Assembly (NCBI RefSeq): GCF_000420025.1
Contig: NZ_ATUD01000004.1
Location: forward strand, 230,136 to 294,135
Length of the DNA: 64,000 bases
From: Patulibacter americanus DSM 16676
GTDB taxonomy: Bacteria > Actinomycetota > Thermoleophilia > Solirubrobacterales > Solirubrobacteraceae
Reading direction: 5' to 3'
Of this stretch, positions 1-8,419 are shown piece by piece; within the stretch, counting starts at the first letter, position 1, and each line of letters begins with the position of its first letter. The translations under genes were made by a program, and so were the position numbers. The notes below the pieces were generated by a model. The model was not told where the DNA came from, did not search any database, and saw only the letters and a list, made by a program, of their open reading frames with translations.

Positions 1-167
1 TTCGACTCGGGCAGCAGGAGGGCGATCTTCTTGGCGCCGCCCCCAGAGCCGGCGGACTCGCCGCCCTTGCTCGAAGACTTGTCGTCGTCGCCGCCGCATG
101 CGGCGAGACCAAGGGTGACGGGCAGCAGGGTGCCGACCGTCAGTGCGGTGCGTAGCGTCTTGTTCAC
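1..167 (-). CDS. Sugar ABC transporter substrate-binding lipoprotein, N-terminal part (xylose-type)
   Basis: Only the first 55 codons are present; the rest lies beyond the left edge. The start is GTG at 167, with GGAGGAG a few bases upstream on the minus strand. A signal peptide ends in a lipobox (Leu-Ala-Ala-Cys, Cys24), followed by an Asp/Ser/Gly-rich linker and then KKIALLLPES, the usual opening of periplasmic-binding-protein domains of the D-xylose type (XylF). Inferred role: extracytoplasmic capture of a sugar for an ABC importer encoded further left. The GTG overlaps the stop of the upstream ROK repressor by four bases (GTGA), so the two are probably translated together and the repressor may respond to the same sugar. 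Xylose specificity is an inference from the short N-terminus and the neighbour. Confidence 0.75.
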   Translation of the reverse strand, partial: MNKTLRTALTVGTLLPVTLGLAACGGDDDKSSSKGGESAGSGGGAKKIALLLPES

Positions 168-1381
168 GATGCTCCTCCAGGGAGGGATGGGGTGGTGGTG
201 GGATCGAAGGTGAGGGGTGCGTGCCCGTCCAGCGACCGGGCCGCGAGGCGCAACGCGCCCACGACCTGGCCACGGCTGCCGAGCTGGGCCGGGACGACGC
301 GGACGTCGGCTCCCGTGCCCGGCAGGCGATGCCGGTCGAGCTCCTCGCGCAGGCCCGAGAGGACCGGCTCCGTCGCGAAGGCGGGGTCGCCGCCGAGGAC
401 GATCATCGCCGGGTCGAGCAGGTGGCAGGCGTTGGCCAGCACCCGGCCCAGACCACGGCCAGCGTCCGCGAGCAGGCGCGTGACGCGGGGGTCGCCGCTC
501 GTCATCGCGCGCAGCAGATCGTCACCGGGAAGGTCCTCACCGGTGGTCTGCAGCAGCTGTCGACGGACGGCGGGAGCGGAGGCGATCGTCTCGAGGCACC
601 CGCGGCCGCCGCAGCGGCAGGGGACCCCGTTGGGGACGACGGCGATGTGGCCGACCTCGCCCGCGATGCCCGAGTTGCCCTGCAGCAGGCGGCCGCCGCT
701 GATAATGCCGGCGCCGACGCCCGACGAGATCTTGACGTAGATGACGTCGTCGATCCCGCGGGCGGCACCGGCGGCCTGCTCGCCGAGGGCGCCGAGGTTG
801 GCGTCGTTGTCGATGGCGACGGGGATGCCCAGCCGCGACTCGAGCACGGTCGACAGGGTGGTGCCGCTCCAGCCCGGGAGCAGCGACGTGGACCCGATGC
901 GGCCGGTGATGCGGTCCACCGGACCGGGGACGCCGGCGCCGCACGCCAGCAGCTCGGAGCGGTCGACGCCCGCCTGCTCCGCGACGGCGTCCGTGAGCCG
1001 CCGGGCGGCGTCGAGCGCCTCCTCCATGCCGCGGTCGACGTCGACCCGCTCCGTCTCCGCGGCCAGGATGCGGCCGGCCAGGTCGGAGATGCCCACGCGC
1101 ACGTGGGCGTGGCCGAAGTCGACGCCCAGGACCGCGCCGGCCCGGCGGGTCAGCCGGACGACCTCGGGACGCCGGCCCGTGCGGCCGTTCTCCGCGGAAC
1201 CGATCGCCACCTCGACGAGGCCGTCGCGCTCGAGGTCGCGGACGAGCGCCGAGACGGTGGCGCGGGAGAGGCCCGTGCGCTCGGCGAGCGACGCACGGGT
1301 GACCTCCGGCTCCGCCCGCAGGGCGTCGACGATGCGCTGGGACGATCCGCGTCCCAGGCGGTGTGTGCGCTCGGTCACCAT
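164..1381 (-). CDS. ROK-family transcriptional repressor (XylR/NagC type)
   Basis: 405 residues. Residues about 10-65 form a winged helix-turn-helix (RASLAERTGLSRATVSALVRD). The rest is a ROK sugar-kinase-like domain with the nucleotide-fold segment VLGVDFGHAHVRVGI, the NDAN segment and the zinc motif CxCGxxGCxE near residues 253-262. In this family a DNA-binding domain fused to a ROK domain usually means a sugar-responsive repressor, not an active kinase. ATG at 1381 is the only good start. It is followed with a GTGA overlap by the sugar-binding lipoprotein, which suggests control of a sugar importer, probably xylose or another pentose. A promoter (TTGACG-17-CAGGAT) and palindromes lie just upstream. 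Confidence 0.9.
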   Translation of the reverse strand: MVTERTHRLGRGSSQRIVDALRAEPEVTRASLAERTGLSRATVSALVRDLERDGLVEVAIGSAENGRTGRRPEVVRLTRRAGAVLGVDFGHAHVRVGISDLAGRILAAETERVDVDRGMEEALDAARRLTDAVAEQAGVDRSELLACGAGVPGPVDRITGRIGSTSLLPGWSGTTLSTVLESRLGIPVAIDNDANLGALGEQAAGAARGIDDVIYVKISSGVGAGIISGGRLLQGNSGIAGEVGHIAVVPNGVPCRCGGRGCLETIASAPAVRRQLLQTTGEDLPGDDLLRAMTSGDPRVTRLLADAGRGLGRVLANACHLLDPAMIVLGGDPAFATEPVLSGLREELDRHRLPGTGADVRVVPAQLGSRGQVVGALRLAARSLDGHAPLTFDPTTTPSLPGGAS

Positions 1382-1392
1382 GAAGCCGCGCC

Positions 1393-1421
1393 ATCCTGTC
1401 GGTTGGAAGGGCCCACGTCAA
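1393..1421 (-). promoter_or_regulatory. Candidate promoter of the ROK repressor operon
   Basis: On the minus strand, TTGACG (1421-1416) is separated by 17 bases from CAGGAT (1398-1393). The ATG at 1381 follows after 11 bases, giving a very short leader. Boxes read by eye. Confidence 0.45.
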
Positions 1422-1431
1422 GTCGTTCCGT

Positions 1432-1471
1432 CGAAATTCATACGATTCGCCCCGATCGGGGCGATCGGGGC
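1432..1471. promoter_or_regulatory. Candidate operator: palindrome and tandem repeat between ROK gene and GST gene
   Basis: 1448-1463 is a perfect 16-base palindrome (CGCCCCGATCGGGGCG). It overlaps two head-to-tail copies of GATCGGGGC (1454-1471). Next to it, 1432-1449 has the form CGAA-N10-TTCG. The cluster sits between the divergent ROK and GST genes, just upstream of the ROK promoter, and is a plausible binding site for the ROK repressor. That assignment is inference. Confidence 0.4.
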
Positions 1472-1521
1472 GTCGAGAATAGACAGAACGACGCGGATCG
1501 GCGTCCCGGTACGACCCGCCG

Positions 1522-1527
1522 TAGGAT
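1522..1527 (+). promoter_or_regulatory. -10 box for probable leaderless GST-like mRNA
   Basis: TAGGAT lies six bases before the ATG at 1534, so transcription would start at or next to the start codon. There is no Shine-Dalgarno sequence in front of this gene. Confidence 0.5.
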
Positions 1528-1533
1528 CTGCCC

Positions 1534-2190
1534 ATGGCCGATCTCCGCGTCCTGCGCATCCCCGATTCGACGAACGTGGAGCGCATCGCGCTCGCGGCCG
1601 GGCACAAGGGGCTCACGGTGGACTGGGTGGACGTCGACCCGGACGACCGCCGCCAGGTCCGCGAGCTCAGCGGCCAGGACCTCGTGCCCGTGCTGATCGC
1701 CGAGGACGGCGAGGTCATCACGGACTCGCCGCGGATCCTCGCGCGGATCGAGGCGCAGTGGCCCACGCCGCCGCTGTGGCCCGCGGACCCGGGCGACGCG
1801 GCCCTGGCCGATGTCTTCTGCCACCGCTTCAACGAGGTGTGGAAGGGCCCGCCGAACCGGATCGCCGCGTTGCTCGGCCCCGTGGAGTTCGACCGGGGCC
1901 GGCTTGGCGACTCCGAGGCCCGCGCGGTCGTCGACGACACGGGGCGCCTGCGCACCTGGCTGGACCGCTTCGAGGAGCGGCTGGAGGGCCAGGACTTCCT
2001 GGGCGGCGACGCGTTCGGGATCTGCGACGTGACGGCCTACCCGTTCCTCCGCTACGGCGTGCAGGCCCCGACGCCCGAGGACACGGACCCCTTCCACCGG
2101 GTGCTGCACGAGCTCGGCGGGTTCGACACGGAGAGCCACCCGCGGCTGACCGCGTGGGTCACCCGCGTGGCCGAGCGCCCCCAGGCCTGA
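1534..2190 (+). CDS. Glutathione S-transferase-like protein
   Basis: 218 residues, the usual GST size. The N-terminal 75 residues fit a thioredoxin-fold GST domain: a short beta strand (LRVLRIP), the cis-Pro region LVPVLIAEDGEVITDS, where P-V-L and D-S match the glutathione gamma-glutamyl contact pattern, and an ARIEAQW helix. The remainder is helical, with FGICDVTAYPFLRY resembling the conserved N-capping region of GST C-terminal domains. The thiol actually used is unknown, since most actinobacteria lack glutathione. It stands alone between divergent and convergent neighbours. Substrate cannot be inferred. Confidence 0.75.
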   Translation: MADLRVLRIPDSTNVERIALAAGHKGLTVDWVDVDPDDRRQVRELSGQDLVPVLIAEDGEVITDSPRILARIEAQWPTPPLWPADPGDAALADVFCHRFNEVWKGPPNRIAALLGPVEFDRGRLGDSEARAVVDDTGRLRTWLDRFEERLEGQDFLGGDAFGICDVTAYPFLRYGVQAPTPEDTDPFHRVLHELGGFDTESHPRLTAWVTRVAERPQA

Positions 2191-2234
2191 GGAGCCGAGC
2201 CGACGACCCGGGCGTCCGCTCCCCGCGAGCGACG

Positions 2235-4016
2235 TCAGTCGCCGGTGGTCGCCGCCGCCGCGCGCTCGGCGAGCGCGCGGTGCAGCGCGCGGTTCTCGTC
2301 GCGGTCCGTCCGCACGTGGACCACGGACAGCCCGCGCTGGGCCGTCGCGGCCCGCAGCGCAGGGACCAGCTCGTCCCGGCGGGCGACGGCGTGCACGTGC
2401 CCACCCGCGGCCCCCACGATCGCGGGCACGTCGAGCCCCGTCGGCGTCATCACGAGGCGCTCGACGTCGGGCCCCCGGTCCTCGCCGATGGGGAGGAAGT
2501 GGAAGATGCCCCCGCCGTCGTTGTCCACGAGCACCACGGTGAGGTCGACGCCGGCGTGACCGGCGGCCAGGAGCGAGCCGACGTCGTGCTGCAGGGCGAC
2601 GTCGCCCACGAGGACGAGGACCTCGCCGTCGCCCGGCGCCTTGCCCAGGGCAAGCCCCCAGGCGGTGGCGATCGTGCCGTCGATGCCGTTCGCGCCGCGG
2701 TTGGAGACCACGCGGACCGCGTCGCGCGGGGCCATGAAGGACTCCACGTCGCGGATCGGCATGGACGCCGCCACGAGCAACGTCGCCGCCGGCGGCAGGA
2801 GCGCGGTCAGCTCGCGGGCGAGCCACGGCTCCGTCGGGCGCGCGTCGCCGGCGGCGTTCAGCAGCGTGTCCTGTGCGGTGCGCACCCGCTCCTCCGCCGC
2901 CCGCCACGTCGCGAGCCACTCCGGGTCGCGGGGCGCGTGCGCCAGGCGCGGTGCCAGCGCCTCGAGCAGCGGCAGCGGATCGGCGACGACGAGCTCGGAG
3001 AGGACGCCGTCCGGGTCCTGCCACGCGCCGTCCGCGGCGACGTGCACCTGCGGGACGTCGACCGGCAGGCCCGTCAGCCAGCGGCGCAGCGGCTTGCTCG
3101 TCGGCAGGTCGCCGACGCGGACCACGAGCTCGGCGTCGGACGGCACCGCGCCCGAGGCGAGGACCGCGTCGTAGCGCCCGATCGCGGCCGTGCCGCGCCG
3201 GGCCCCCGAGAGCGGGTCGGCCAGGAGCGGGATCGCCAGGAGCTCGCAGAGGGCCGCGAGCGCCGGGCCGAGCCGCGGCTCGGCCTCGTGCCGACCGGCG
3301 ACGACGACCGCACGCGGACGCGAGGCGAGCAGGCCGCCGAGACGCCGGACGGCGTCGTCGTCCGGGGCCCCCAGGCGGCCGGTGCGGGTCACCCACGGCG
3401 CGGCGCCCGGGCGGGCGGGCACGGGCGTCGCGGGCACGTCGCCGGTGGGGGCGAGCGGCTCGCGCAGCGGCAGGTTCAGGTGGACGGGCCCCGCGCCGCC
3501 GCCGGCCGCCCCCTCCGCGGCGAGCAGCGCCCGGGCGGCCAGGCTGCGGGCGTAGCGGACGGTGGAGATGTCGGCCGTGTCGACGGCGACCTCGTGCTGC
3601 CAGCGCAGCACGCCCCGCAGCGTGGCGAGCTGGTCGATCGTCTGGCCCGCGCCGACCTCGCGCAGCTCCGCCGGCCGATCGGCCGTGAGCAGCACGAGCG
3701 GCACGCGCGCGTGGTGCGCCTCGACGACCGCGGGCAGGTACTGGGCGACGGCGCTCCCCGACGTGCAGCAGAGCACGACCGCCCGGCCGCTGGCCTTCGC
3801 CGCGCCGACGGCCACGAACCCGGCGGTCCGCTCGTCGATGACGCTGTGGACCTGCAGGCCGTCGGCGGCGGCGAGCGCGATGAGGATGGGCGTGTTCCGC
3901 GAGCCGGGCGAGGTCACCGCGTGGCTGACGCCGGCGCGACCGAGCTCCTCGATCAGGGCCTGGACGAGGACGCGGCTCCCGTGACCGTCACGGGGCGGGG
4001 TGGCGGACGCGGGCAC
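2235..4016 (-). CDS. menD: 2-succinyl-5-enolpyruvyl-6-hydroxy-3-cyclohexene-1-carboxylate synthase MenD
   Basis: 593 residues, typical for MenD. This thiamine-diphosphate enzyme joins isochorismate and 2-oxoglutarate (with decarboxylation) in menaquinone synthesis. The N-terminal pyrimidine-binding domain opens with ELGRAGVSHAVTSPGSRNTPI and carries the catalytic Glu segment SVIDERTAGF (about residue 60). The C-terminal pyrophosphate-binding domain has the GDVALQHDVGSLL...DNDGGGIF signature (about residues 472-500), which binds Mg and ThDP. The start is GTG at 4016. Its promoter must lie in the 53-base gap shared with the divergent menH. The stop is 44 bases from the stop of the convergent GST gene. 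Confidence 0.95.
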   Translation of the reverse strand: MPASATPPRDGHGSRVLVQALIEELGRAGVSHAVTSPGSRNTPILIALAAADGLQVHSVIDERTAGFVAVGAAKASGRAVVLCCTSGSAVAQYLPAVVEAHHARVPLVLLTADRPAELREVGAGQTIDQLATLRGVLRWQHEVAVDTADISTVRYARSLAARALLAAEGAAGGGAGPVHLNLPLREPLAPTGDVPATPVPARPGAAPWVTRTGRLGAPDDDAVRRLGGLLASRPRAVVVAGRHEAEPRLGPALAALCELLAIPLLADPLSGARRGTAAIGRYDAVLASGAVPSDAELVVRVGDLPTSKPLRRWLTGLPVDVPQVHVAADGAWQDPDGVLSELVVADPLPLLEALAPRLAHAPRDPEWLATWRAAEERVRTAQDTLLNAAGDARPTEPWLARELTALLPPAATLLVAASMPIRDVESFMAPRDAVRVVSNRGANGIDGTIATAWGLALGKAPGDGEVLVLVGDVALQHDVGSLLAAGHAGVDLTVVLVDNDGGGIFHFLPIGEDRGPDVERLVMTPTGLDVPAIVGAAGGHVHAVARRDELVPALRAATAQRGLSVVHVRTDRDENRALHRALAERAAAATTGD

Positions 4017-4057
4017 CCACCGAGGGTGCCAGAGAGCGCGGGCCGGCGTCGCTCTGC

Positions 4058-4063
4058 GAGCCT
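4058..4063 (+). promoter_or_regulatory. -10-like box for probable leaderless menH mRNA
   Basis: GAGCCT (A at position 2, T at position 6) lies six bases before the ATG at 4070, and no Shine-Dalgarno sequence is seen. Weak on its own; supported by the same spacing at other genes here. Confidence 0.35.
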
Positions 4064-4069
4064 GCGCCG

Positions 4070-4822
4070 ATGGCCTCCCGCTCGGTCCTCGCCCTCCACG
4101 GGTTCGGCGGCTCGAGCCGCTCGTGGGACGCGGTGCGCGACGCGCTGCCCGCCGGCGTCGTGCTGATCGCTCCCGACCTGCGCGGGCACGGCACCGCGGC
4201 GGGGCGCCGGCCCGTCGACCTCAGGTCGACCCTGACGGACCTCGAGGGCGAGCTCGCGGTCGCGGCCCGCGACGCTCCGTGCGGCCGGGTCGCGCTGGCG
4301 GGCTACTCGCTCGGCGGGCGGCTGGCGCTGCACCTGGCGCTCGCGCGGCCCGAGCTGCTCGAGCACGTGGTGCTCGTCTCCTCGACCTCGGGCCTGGAGG
4401 ACGAGGAGGAGCGGGCGGCGCGGCGGGCGGCGGACGAGGAGCAGGCGCGGTTCCTCGAGCGCGAAGGGCTCGAGGCGTTCGCGGATCGCTGGGCGACCCT
4501 GCCGCTGTGGGACGGCGACCCTCCCGCCGTGCGCGCGGCGCAGCGGGCGGCGATCGCCGACGGTGACGCCGCCGGGCTGGCGGCGGCGCTACGCGGCCTG
4601 GGGGCGGGCGCGGTACCCGCGGTGGGGCATCGACTGGCGACGCTTGCGACGCCGCTGACGGTCGTCGTCGGAGGTCGAGACCGTCGCTACCGAGCGATCG
4701 GCGCGCGCGTCCTCGGACTTGCGGCGCAGCCGGCGGGCGAGGTCGTTGTTCCCGACGCCGGCCATGGCCTGCTGCGCGAGGCGCCGGCCGCGGTGGCTGC
4801 GGCGCTGGGCGCGCTGCGGTGA
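4070..4822 (+). CDS. menH: Alpha/beta hydrolase, probable MenH (2-succinyl-6-hydroxy-2,4-cyclohexadiene-1-carboxylate synthase)
   Basis: 250 residues. It has the alpha/beta-hydrolase core with an HGFGGSSRSW oxyanion region near the N-terminus, the nucleophile elbow GYSLGGR (Ser80), the acid in GGRDRRYR (Asp204) and the catalytic His in DAGHGLL (His232). GYSLGGR with an early HGF motif is the MenH signature. MenH eliminates pyruvate from the MenD product to give SHCHC, the substrate of MenC. Divergent placement 53 bases from menD supports the assignment. Related hydrolases of unknown function share the fold, so specificity is inferred from motif plus context. Confidence 0.85.
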   Translation: MASRSVLALHGFGGSSRSWDAVRDALPAGVVLIAPDLRGHGTAAGRRPVDLRSTLTDLEGELAVAARDAPCGRVALAGYSLGGRLALHLALARPELLEHVVLVSSTSGLEDEEERAARRAADEEQARFLEREGLEAFADRWATLPLWDGDPPAVRAAQRAAIADGDAAGLAAALRGLGAGAVPAVGHRLATLATPLTVVVGGRDRRYRAIGARVLGLAAQPAGEVVVPDAGHGLLREAPAAVAAALGALR

Positions 4823-4839
4823 GAGCTCCTGGTCCTTGC

Positions 4840-5193
4840 TCATGAGGGGGTCCTTCGCTGGGGGATGCTCCCGCCTGTACCCAGGAGCTCGTCTGCCGTA
4901 ATCGTGTCGACGAGCCCGTGAGCACGCAGGCCACGTGCGGCCTGCCAGCGGGCCACGGCCGCGCCGGTGCGCGGGTCGTAGTCGCCGGTGACGTCGGTCG
5001 GTGAGAGGTAGCCCTCGGACACGAGCCGCTGCTGCACGCGCTCGGCCGCGGCCGCCGGCGACGCCGACATGCCGATGCCGGTGGCCGACAGCGCCACGGC
5101 GCCGGCCACGGCGATCGGGGCGGCGGCGGCCTTCACGCGCCGGGTGGCGCGGGAGGCGGTGCGGGGCGGACGGTCTTCGGACGGTGCGGACAC
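4840..5193 (-). CDS. Small secreted peptidoglycan-binding domain protein
   Basis: 117 residues. A basic N-terminus is followed by a hydrophobic segment (about 22-42) and an Ala-rich cleavage region ending near residue 50, so it is probably exported. Residues 51-105 form one PG_binding_1 repeat (VQQRLVSEGYLSP...GDYDPRTGAAVARWQAARGL), a three-helix fold that binds peptidoglycan. No catalytic domain follows. It lies downstream of nfo on the same strand with a 135-base gap. A further open frame overlaps its stop by ATGA but is probably an antisense shadow of menH (see findings). Role unknown beyond wall binding. Confidence 0.75.
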   Translation of the reverse strand: MSAPSEDRPPRTASRATRRVKAAAAPIAVAGAVALSATGIGMSASPAAAAERVQQRLVSEGYLSPTDVTGDYDPRTGAAVARWQAARGLRAHGLVDTITADELLGTGGSIPQRRTPS

Positions 5194-5306
5194 GATGGGG
5201 ACGACGATTCCTGGGAGCGGAAACCGTTGTGGAGACCATCCTGCCGGGCGATCCTCAAGACGACCTATGCGAGATGGTCCGTCTCGGTGAAATCTTCGTG
5301 CGGGAG

Positions 5307-5322
5307 GCGCAGATCTCTGCGC
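5307..5322 (-). terminator. Hairpin just downstream of nfo
   Basis: GCGCAG-ATCT-CTGCGC, a perfect 6-bp stem with a 4-base loop, begins seven bases after the nfo stop. There is no T-tract, so termination is only suggested. Confidence 0.4.
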
Positions 5323-5328
5323 CGGGCC

Positions 5329-6207
5329 TCACGCCAGGCCGCGGGCGGAGCGGCCCTCGTCGCGCAGGCGGCGCATGATCTCCATGTCGGCCGGCATCGG
5401 CTCCTTGCCCTCGATGCCGGGCCCCTCGAAGATCACGGGCAGCCCCGCGAAGCGCGGCTCGGAGACGACCGCGGCGATGCCGACCTCGCCGATCTCGCCG
5501 GTGCCCAGGGGGGCGTGGCGGTCGCGGTTGGAGCCCAGCGGCGTCTGGGAGTCGTTCACGTGGATGCAGCGCAGGCGGTCCAGGCCGAACTGCGCGTCGG
5601 CGTCGGCGAGCACGCCGTCGAGCGCCTCCTCCGTCCGCACGTCGTACCCCGACGCGAGGAGGTGGCAGGAGTCCAGGCAGAAGCCGATCCGCTCGTGGCC
5701 GCCCGAGACCTCGAGGAGCGCGGCGAGCTCCTCGAAGGACCGCCCGAGGGTGCCGCCGGCGCCCGCGGTGTCCTCGAGCAGCAGCGGGCAGTTCTCCGAC
5801 TCGGCGAGCGCTTCCTGGAAGACGTCGCCGCAGCGCTCGATCGCCTCGCCGACGTGGCCGTCCTTCGCCGAGCCCGGGTGGAGCACGACCCCGGCCGCGC
5901 CGATGGCGTCACCGACGCGCAGGGAGTGGGTGATGGCGGTGAGCGACTTCTCCCGCAGCTCCGGGTCGGGCGTGGCCGCGTTGGAGAGGTAGAGCGCGTG
6001 GATGACGACGGACTGGATCGGGGAGGCCGCGAGGGCCTCGCGGAACTCCGCGATGGACTCGTCCGTGTGGTTCGTCGGCGCCCAGCGGCGGGGGCTCTGC
6101 GTGAAGATCTGGATGGACTCGCAGCCGCGCTCGACCCCGCGCTCGACGGCCTTCGGCAGCCCGCCGGCGGGGGAGACGTGGAGGCCGAGGAGGGGAAGAC
6201 CGGTCAT
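5329..6207 (-). CDS. nfo: Endonuclease IV (AP endonuclease, Nfo)
   Basis: 292 residues from the ATG at 6207; an upstream in-frame extension lacks family similarity. This zinc-dependent enzyme cuts DNA 5' of abasic sites in base-excision repair. Visible family features are GLHVSPAGGLPKAVERG at the N-terminus, FTQSPRRW, the metal-ligand segments VIHALYL, VLHPGS and LLLEDTAG, the CLDSCHLLASGYD motif and HVNDSQTPLGSNRDRHAPLG. The gene begins 28 bases after menC on the same strand, so it is probably co-transcribed with menC although unrelated to menaquinone. Confidence 0.95.
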   Translation of the reverse strand: MTGLPLLGLHVSPAGGLPKAVERGVERGCESIQIFTQSPRRWAPTNHTDESIAEFREALAASPIQSVVIHALYLSNAATPDPELREKSLTAITHSLRVGDAIGAAGVVLHPGSAKDGHVGEAIERCGDVFQEALAESENCPLLLEDTAGAGGTLGRSFEELAALLEVSGGHERIGFCLDSCHLLASGYDVRTEEALDGVLADADAQFGLDRLRCIHVNDSQTPLGSNRDRHAPLGTGEIGEVGIAAVVSEPRFAGLPVIFEGPGIEGKEPMPADMEIMRRLRDEGRSARGLA

Positions 6208-6235
6208 GGGCGGCGACCCTACCGAGCCGCGCCTC

Positions 6236-7291
6236 TCAGACGAGGCCGGGCGTGCGGGGGACGCTGATGGTGCCGTCGCGGGCGGTGAGCCTGCCCGCCA
6301 TGTCGCCCAGGCTCTCGTTCCCGATGCCCACCGCATCGAGGGCGGCGGGCTCGAAGAGGGTGAGCGTGGCCAGGCCCGACGCGTCGCGTAGGCGCAGCGC
6401 CGCGGCGGCGTGGACGGCGGCGGCGACGCTCAGCGGGCCGTCCCAGGCGGAGGCGAGGATGACGTCGGCGCGGGTGGAGCGCGCGAGCGTCGCGCGGGCC
6501 AGGAGCCCGCCGATCCCGCCGGAGCGCCCGACCTTCAGGACGACGGCGTCGGCGGCCCCGGAGGCGATGGCGCCGGGGACGTCGGCGGTCTCGTCCATCG
6601 CCACCCGCACGGGCAGGCGGTCGCGGACGGTGCGGATGCGCTCAATGCCGTGCACGGGCTCCTCGACGAGCTCGACGCCGTAGGGGGAGAGGGTCGCGAT
6701 CGCGGCGATCGCCTCGTTGACGGTCCAGGCGCCGTTCGCGTCGAGCCGCAGGGCGACGTCGGGGCCGATCGCCTCGCGGACGGCCCGGACGCGCTCCTCG
6801 TCGTCGGGCAGCCCGACCTTGAGCTTCACGGTCTCGAAGCCGGCGTCGGCGCACTCCCGCGCGAGCTCGGCGGCGTCCTCGGGCTCGAGGCCGGCGATCG
6901 TGGCGTTCACGGGCACCCAGCGGTGGGGCTCCTCCGTGAGCATGGAGGACACGGAACGGCCCTCGCGGCGCGAGGCGCGGTCCCAGAGCGCCAGGTCGAC
7001 GGCGGCCAGCGCGTGGGGGACGTCGGTGGTGGCGCGGCAGCGCTCGAGCGCCTCGGCGCCCGTGCCGCCGCGCAGGTCGCGCAGGGCGGCGCGGCACGCC
7101 TCGAGGGCGGCGCGGCAGCTCTCGAGGGGGACGCCGTCGTAGGGCTCGAGCGGGGCGGCCTCGCCGTAGCCGATCATCCCGTCGTCGTCCTCGAGCGCGA
7201 CGAGGAGCAGGCGACGCTCCGTCATCTCGCCCCAGGCCGCGCGCACCGGCTGCGCGAGCCGGAGCGCCACCTCCTCGATGCGCAGATCCAC
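6236..7291 (-). CDS. menC: o-Succinylbenzoate synthase MenC
   Basis: 351 residues from GTG at 7291 (VDLRIEEVALRL, the usual enolase-superfamily opening); more upstream codons give no recognisable sequence. MenC dehydrates SHCHC to o-succinylbenzoate. The muconate-lactonizing subgroup residues are visible: the KxK pair in TVKLKVG, the metal ligands in LRLDANGAW, LVEEPV and AMDETAD, and the second-side Lys in VLKVGRSGG. It lies downstream of menA (147-base gap) and upstream of nfo on the minus strand. Some family members are racemases, but neighbouring menA and menB support OSB synthase. Confidence 0.9.
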   Translation of the reverse strand: MDLRIEEVALRLAQPVRAAWGEMTERRLLLVALEDDDGMIGYGEAAPLEPYDGVPLESCRAALEACRAALRDLRGGTGAEALERCRATTDVPHALAAVDLALWDRASRREGRSVSSMLTEEPHRWVPVNATIAGLEPEDAAELARECADAGFETVKLKVGLPDDEERVRAVREAIGPDVALRLDANGAWTVNEAIAAIATLSPYGVELVEEPVHGIERIRTVRDRLPVRVAMDETADVPGAIASGAADAVVLKVGRSGGIGGLLARATLARSTRADVILASAWDGPLSVAAAVHAAAALRLRDASGLATLTLFEPAALDAVGIGNESLGDMAGRLTARDGTISVPRTPGLV

Positions 7292-7438
7292 GCGGCGGAG
7301 CGTATTCGGAAGGCGCTCGCGCGGTCGGGCGGCGCCCCTGGACGGCCGTACGGTCGCGTACGCCGCCCACGCTCCCGGCGCGGTCGCGTGGGGTCGGCGC
7401 ACCGCGACGGCGGGCGCCACTCCCCGCGCGGACGGGGC

Positions 7439-8371
7439 TCAGGACAGCAGGATCCCGGCGGACAGCAGCACGCAGAACGCCAGCTCGAGCTGGCCCGTGC
7501 CGGCCAGCACGCCGTTGAGCGTCGGGCCGTCCGTGTGCGTCGCGACGGTCCGCGCCAGGCGCACGGCGAGGGGGACGGTCACGAGGACGATCAGCAGCCA
7601 CAACGACAGCTCGAGATCGACCGCACCGACGAACGCCGTGATGACGTAGGCCGCGGCGAGCATGCCGGCGTAGAGCAGGCGGGTACGGCTGCGGCCGAGG
7701 CGGACCGCCAGCGTGTTCTTGCCGGCGCGGCGGTCCGTGTCGATGTCGCGCACGTTGTTGACGACGAGCACGGCGGAGGCCATGAGTCCGACGGGCACGG
7801 CCAGCGCGATCGCCGTGGCGTCGAGCGTCTTCGTCAGCACGTAGTAGGTGCCCGTGACGGCCACGAGCCCGAAGAAGAGGAACACGAAGAGCTCGCCGAG
7901 CCCCGCGTAGCCGTAGGGCCGCGGACCTCCGGTGTAGAGCAGTCCGGCGACGATGGACGCGGCGCCGATCGCCAGGATGACCCAGCCCGCCACCGCGATC
8001 AGGTAGACGCCGCAGAGGACGGCCAGGCCGAACGTGATGTAGGTGGCGATCAGCACCTGGCGCGGGGGCACGAGCGCCCCGGCGGTGACCCGCAGCGGCC
8101 CGAGCCGGTCGTCCGTGTCCGCGCCGCGGCGGGCGTCGGAGTAGTCGTTGGCGAGGTTCGCACCGACCTGGATGAAGAGGGCGCCGAAGAGCGCGGCGAG
8201 GAACGGGCCGAGGCTGAACTCGTCCTGCTCGATCGCCAGCGCCGCACCCACGAGCACGGGCGCCAGCCCGACCGGGAGGGTCTTCGGCCGGGCGGCCAGG
8301 AACCAGATCCGGACGGGGCTCGGGCGGGGTGAGGGGCTCTCGCCCCCGGTGAACTCGGCGTGGGTGCTCAT
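7439..8371 (-). CDS. menA: 1,4-Dihydroxy-2-naphthoate polyprenyltransferase MenA
   Basis: 310 residues. An integral membrane UbiA-family prenyltransferase that attaches the polyprenyl chain to 1,4-dihydroxy-2-naphthoate, giving demethylmenaquinone. It opens with the MenA-typical [20 protein letters not shown], has the first Asp-rich motif [15 protein letters not shown] and the second [18 protein letters not shown], and eight or nine hydrophobic segments. ATG at 8371. It starts 48 bases after the menB stop on the same strand, consistent with a menB-menA-menC transcription unit. Confidence 0.95.
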   Translation of the reverse strand: MSTHAEFTGGESPSPRPSPVRIWFLAARPKTLPVGLAPVLVGAALAIEQDEFSLGPFLAALFGALFIQVGANLANDYSDARRGADTDDRLGPLRVTAGALVPPRQVLIATYITFGLAVLCGVYLIAVAGWVILAIGAASIVAGLLYTGGPRPYGYAGLGELFVFLFFGLVAVTGTYYVLTKTLDATAIALAVPVGLMASAVLVVNNVRDIDTDRRAGKNTLAVRLGRSRTRLLYAGMLAAAYVITAFVGAVDLELSLWLLIVLVTVPLAVRLARTVATHTDGPTLNGVLAGTGQLELAFCVLLSAGILLS

Positions 8372-8419
8372 GGGCTCGGTTCGGGGCTGGGGTGGGTGGC
8401 GCGGGGGTGGAGCGGACGC

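Noticed and set aside
741..4166. A plus-strand open frame of over 1100 codons across the ROK, GST and menD region
   Set aside because: It crosses three recognised genes on both strands and its translation has no family resemblance.
5329..6336. Longer nfo product starting at 6336
   Set aside because: The extra 43 residues are Arg/Ala/Pro-rich without similarity to endonuclease IV, and ATG 6207 begins the conserved region.
6236..7420. Longer menC product starting at 7420
   Set aside because: The N-terminal 43 residues do not resemble MenC; GTG 7291 starts the conserved enolase-type strand.
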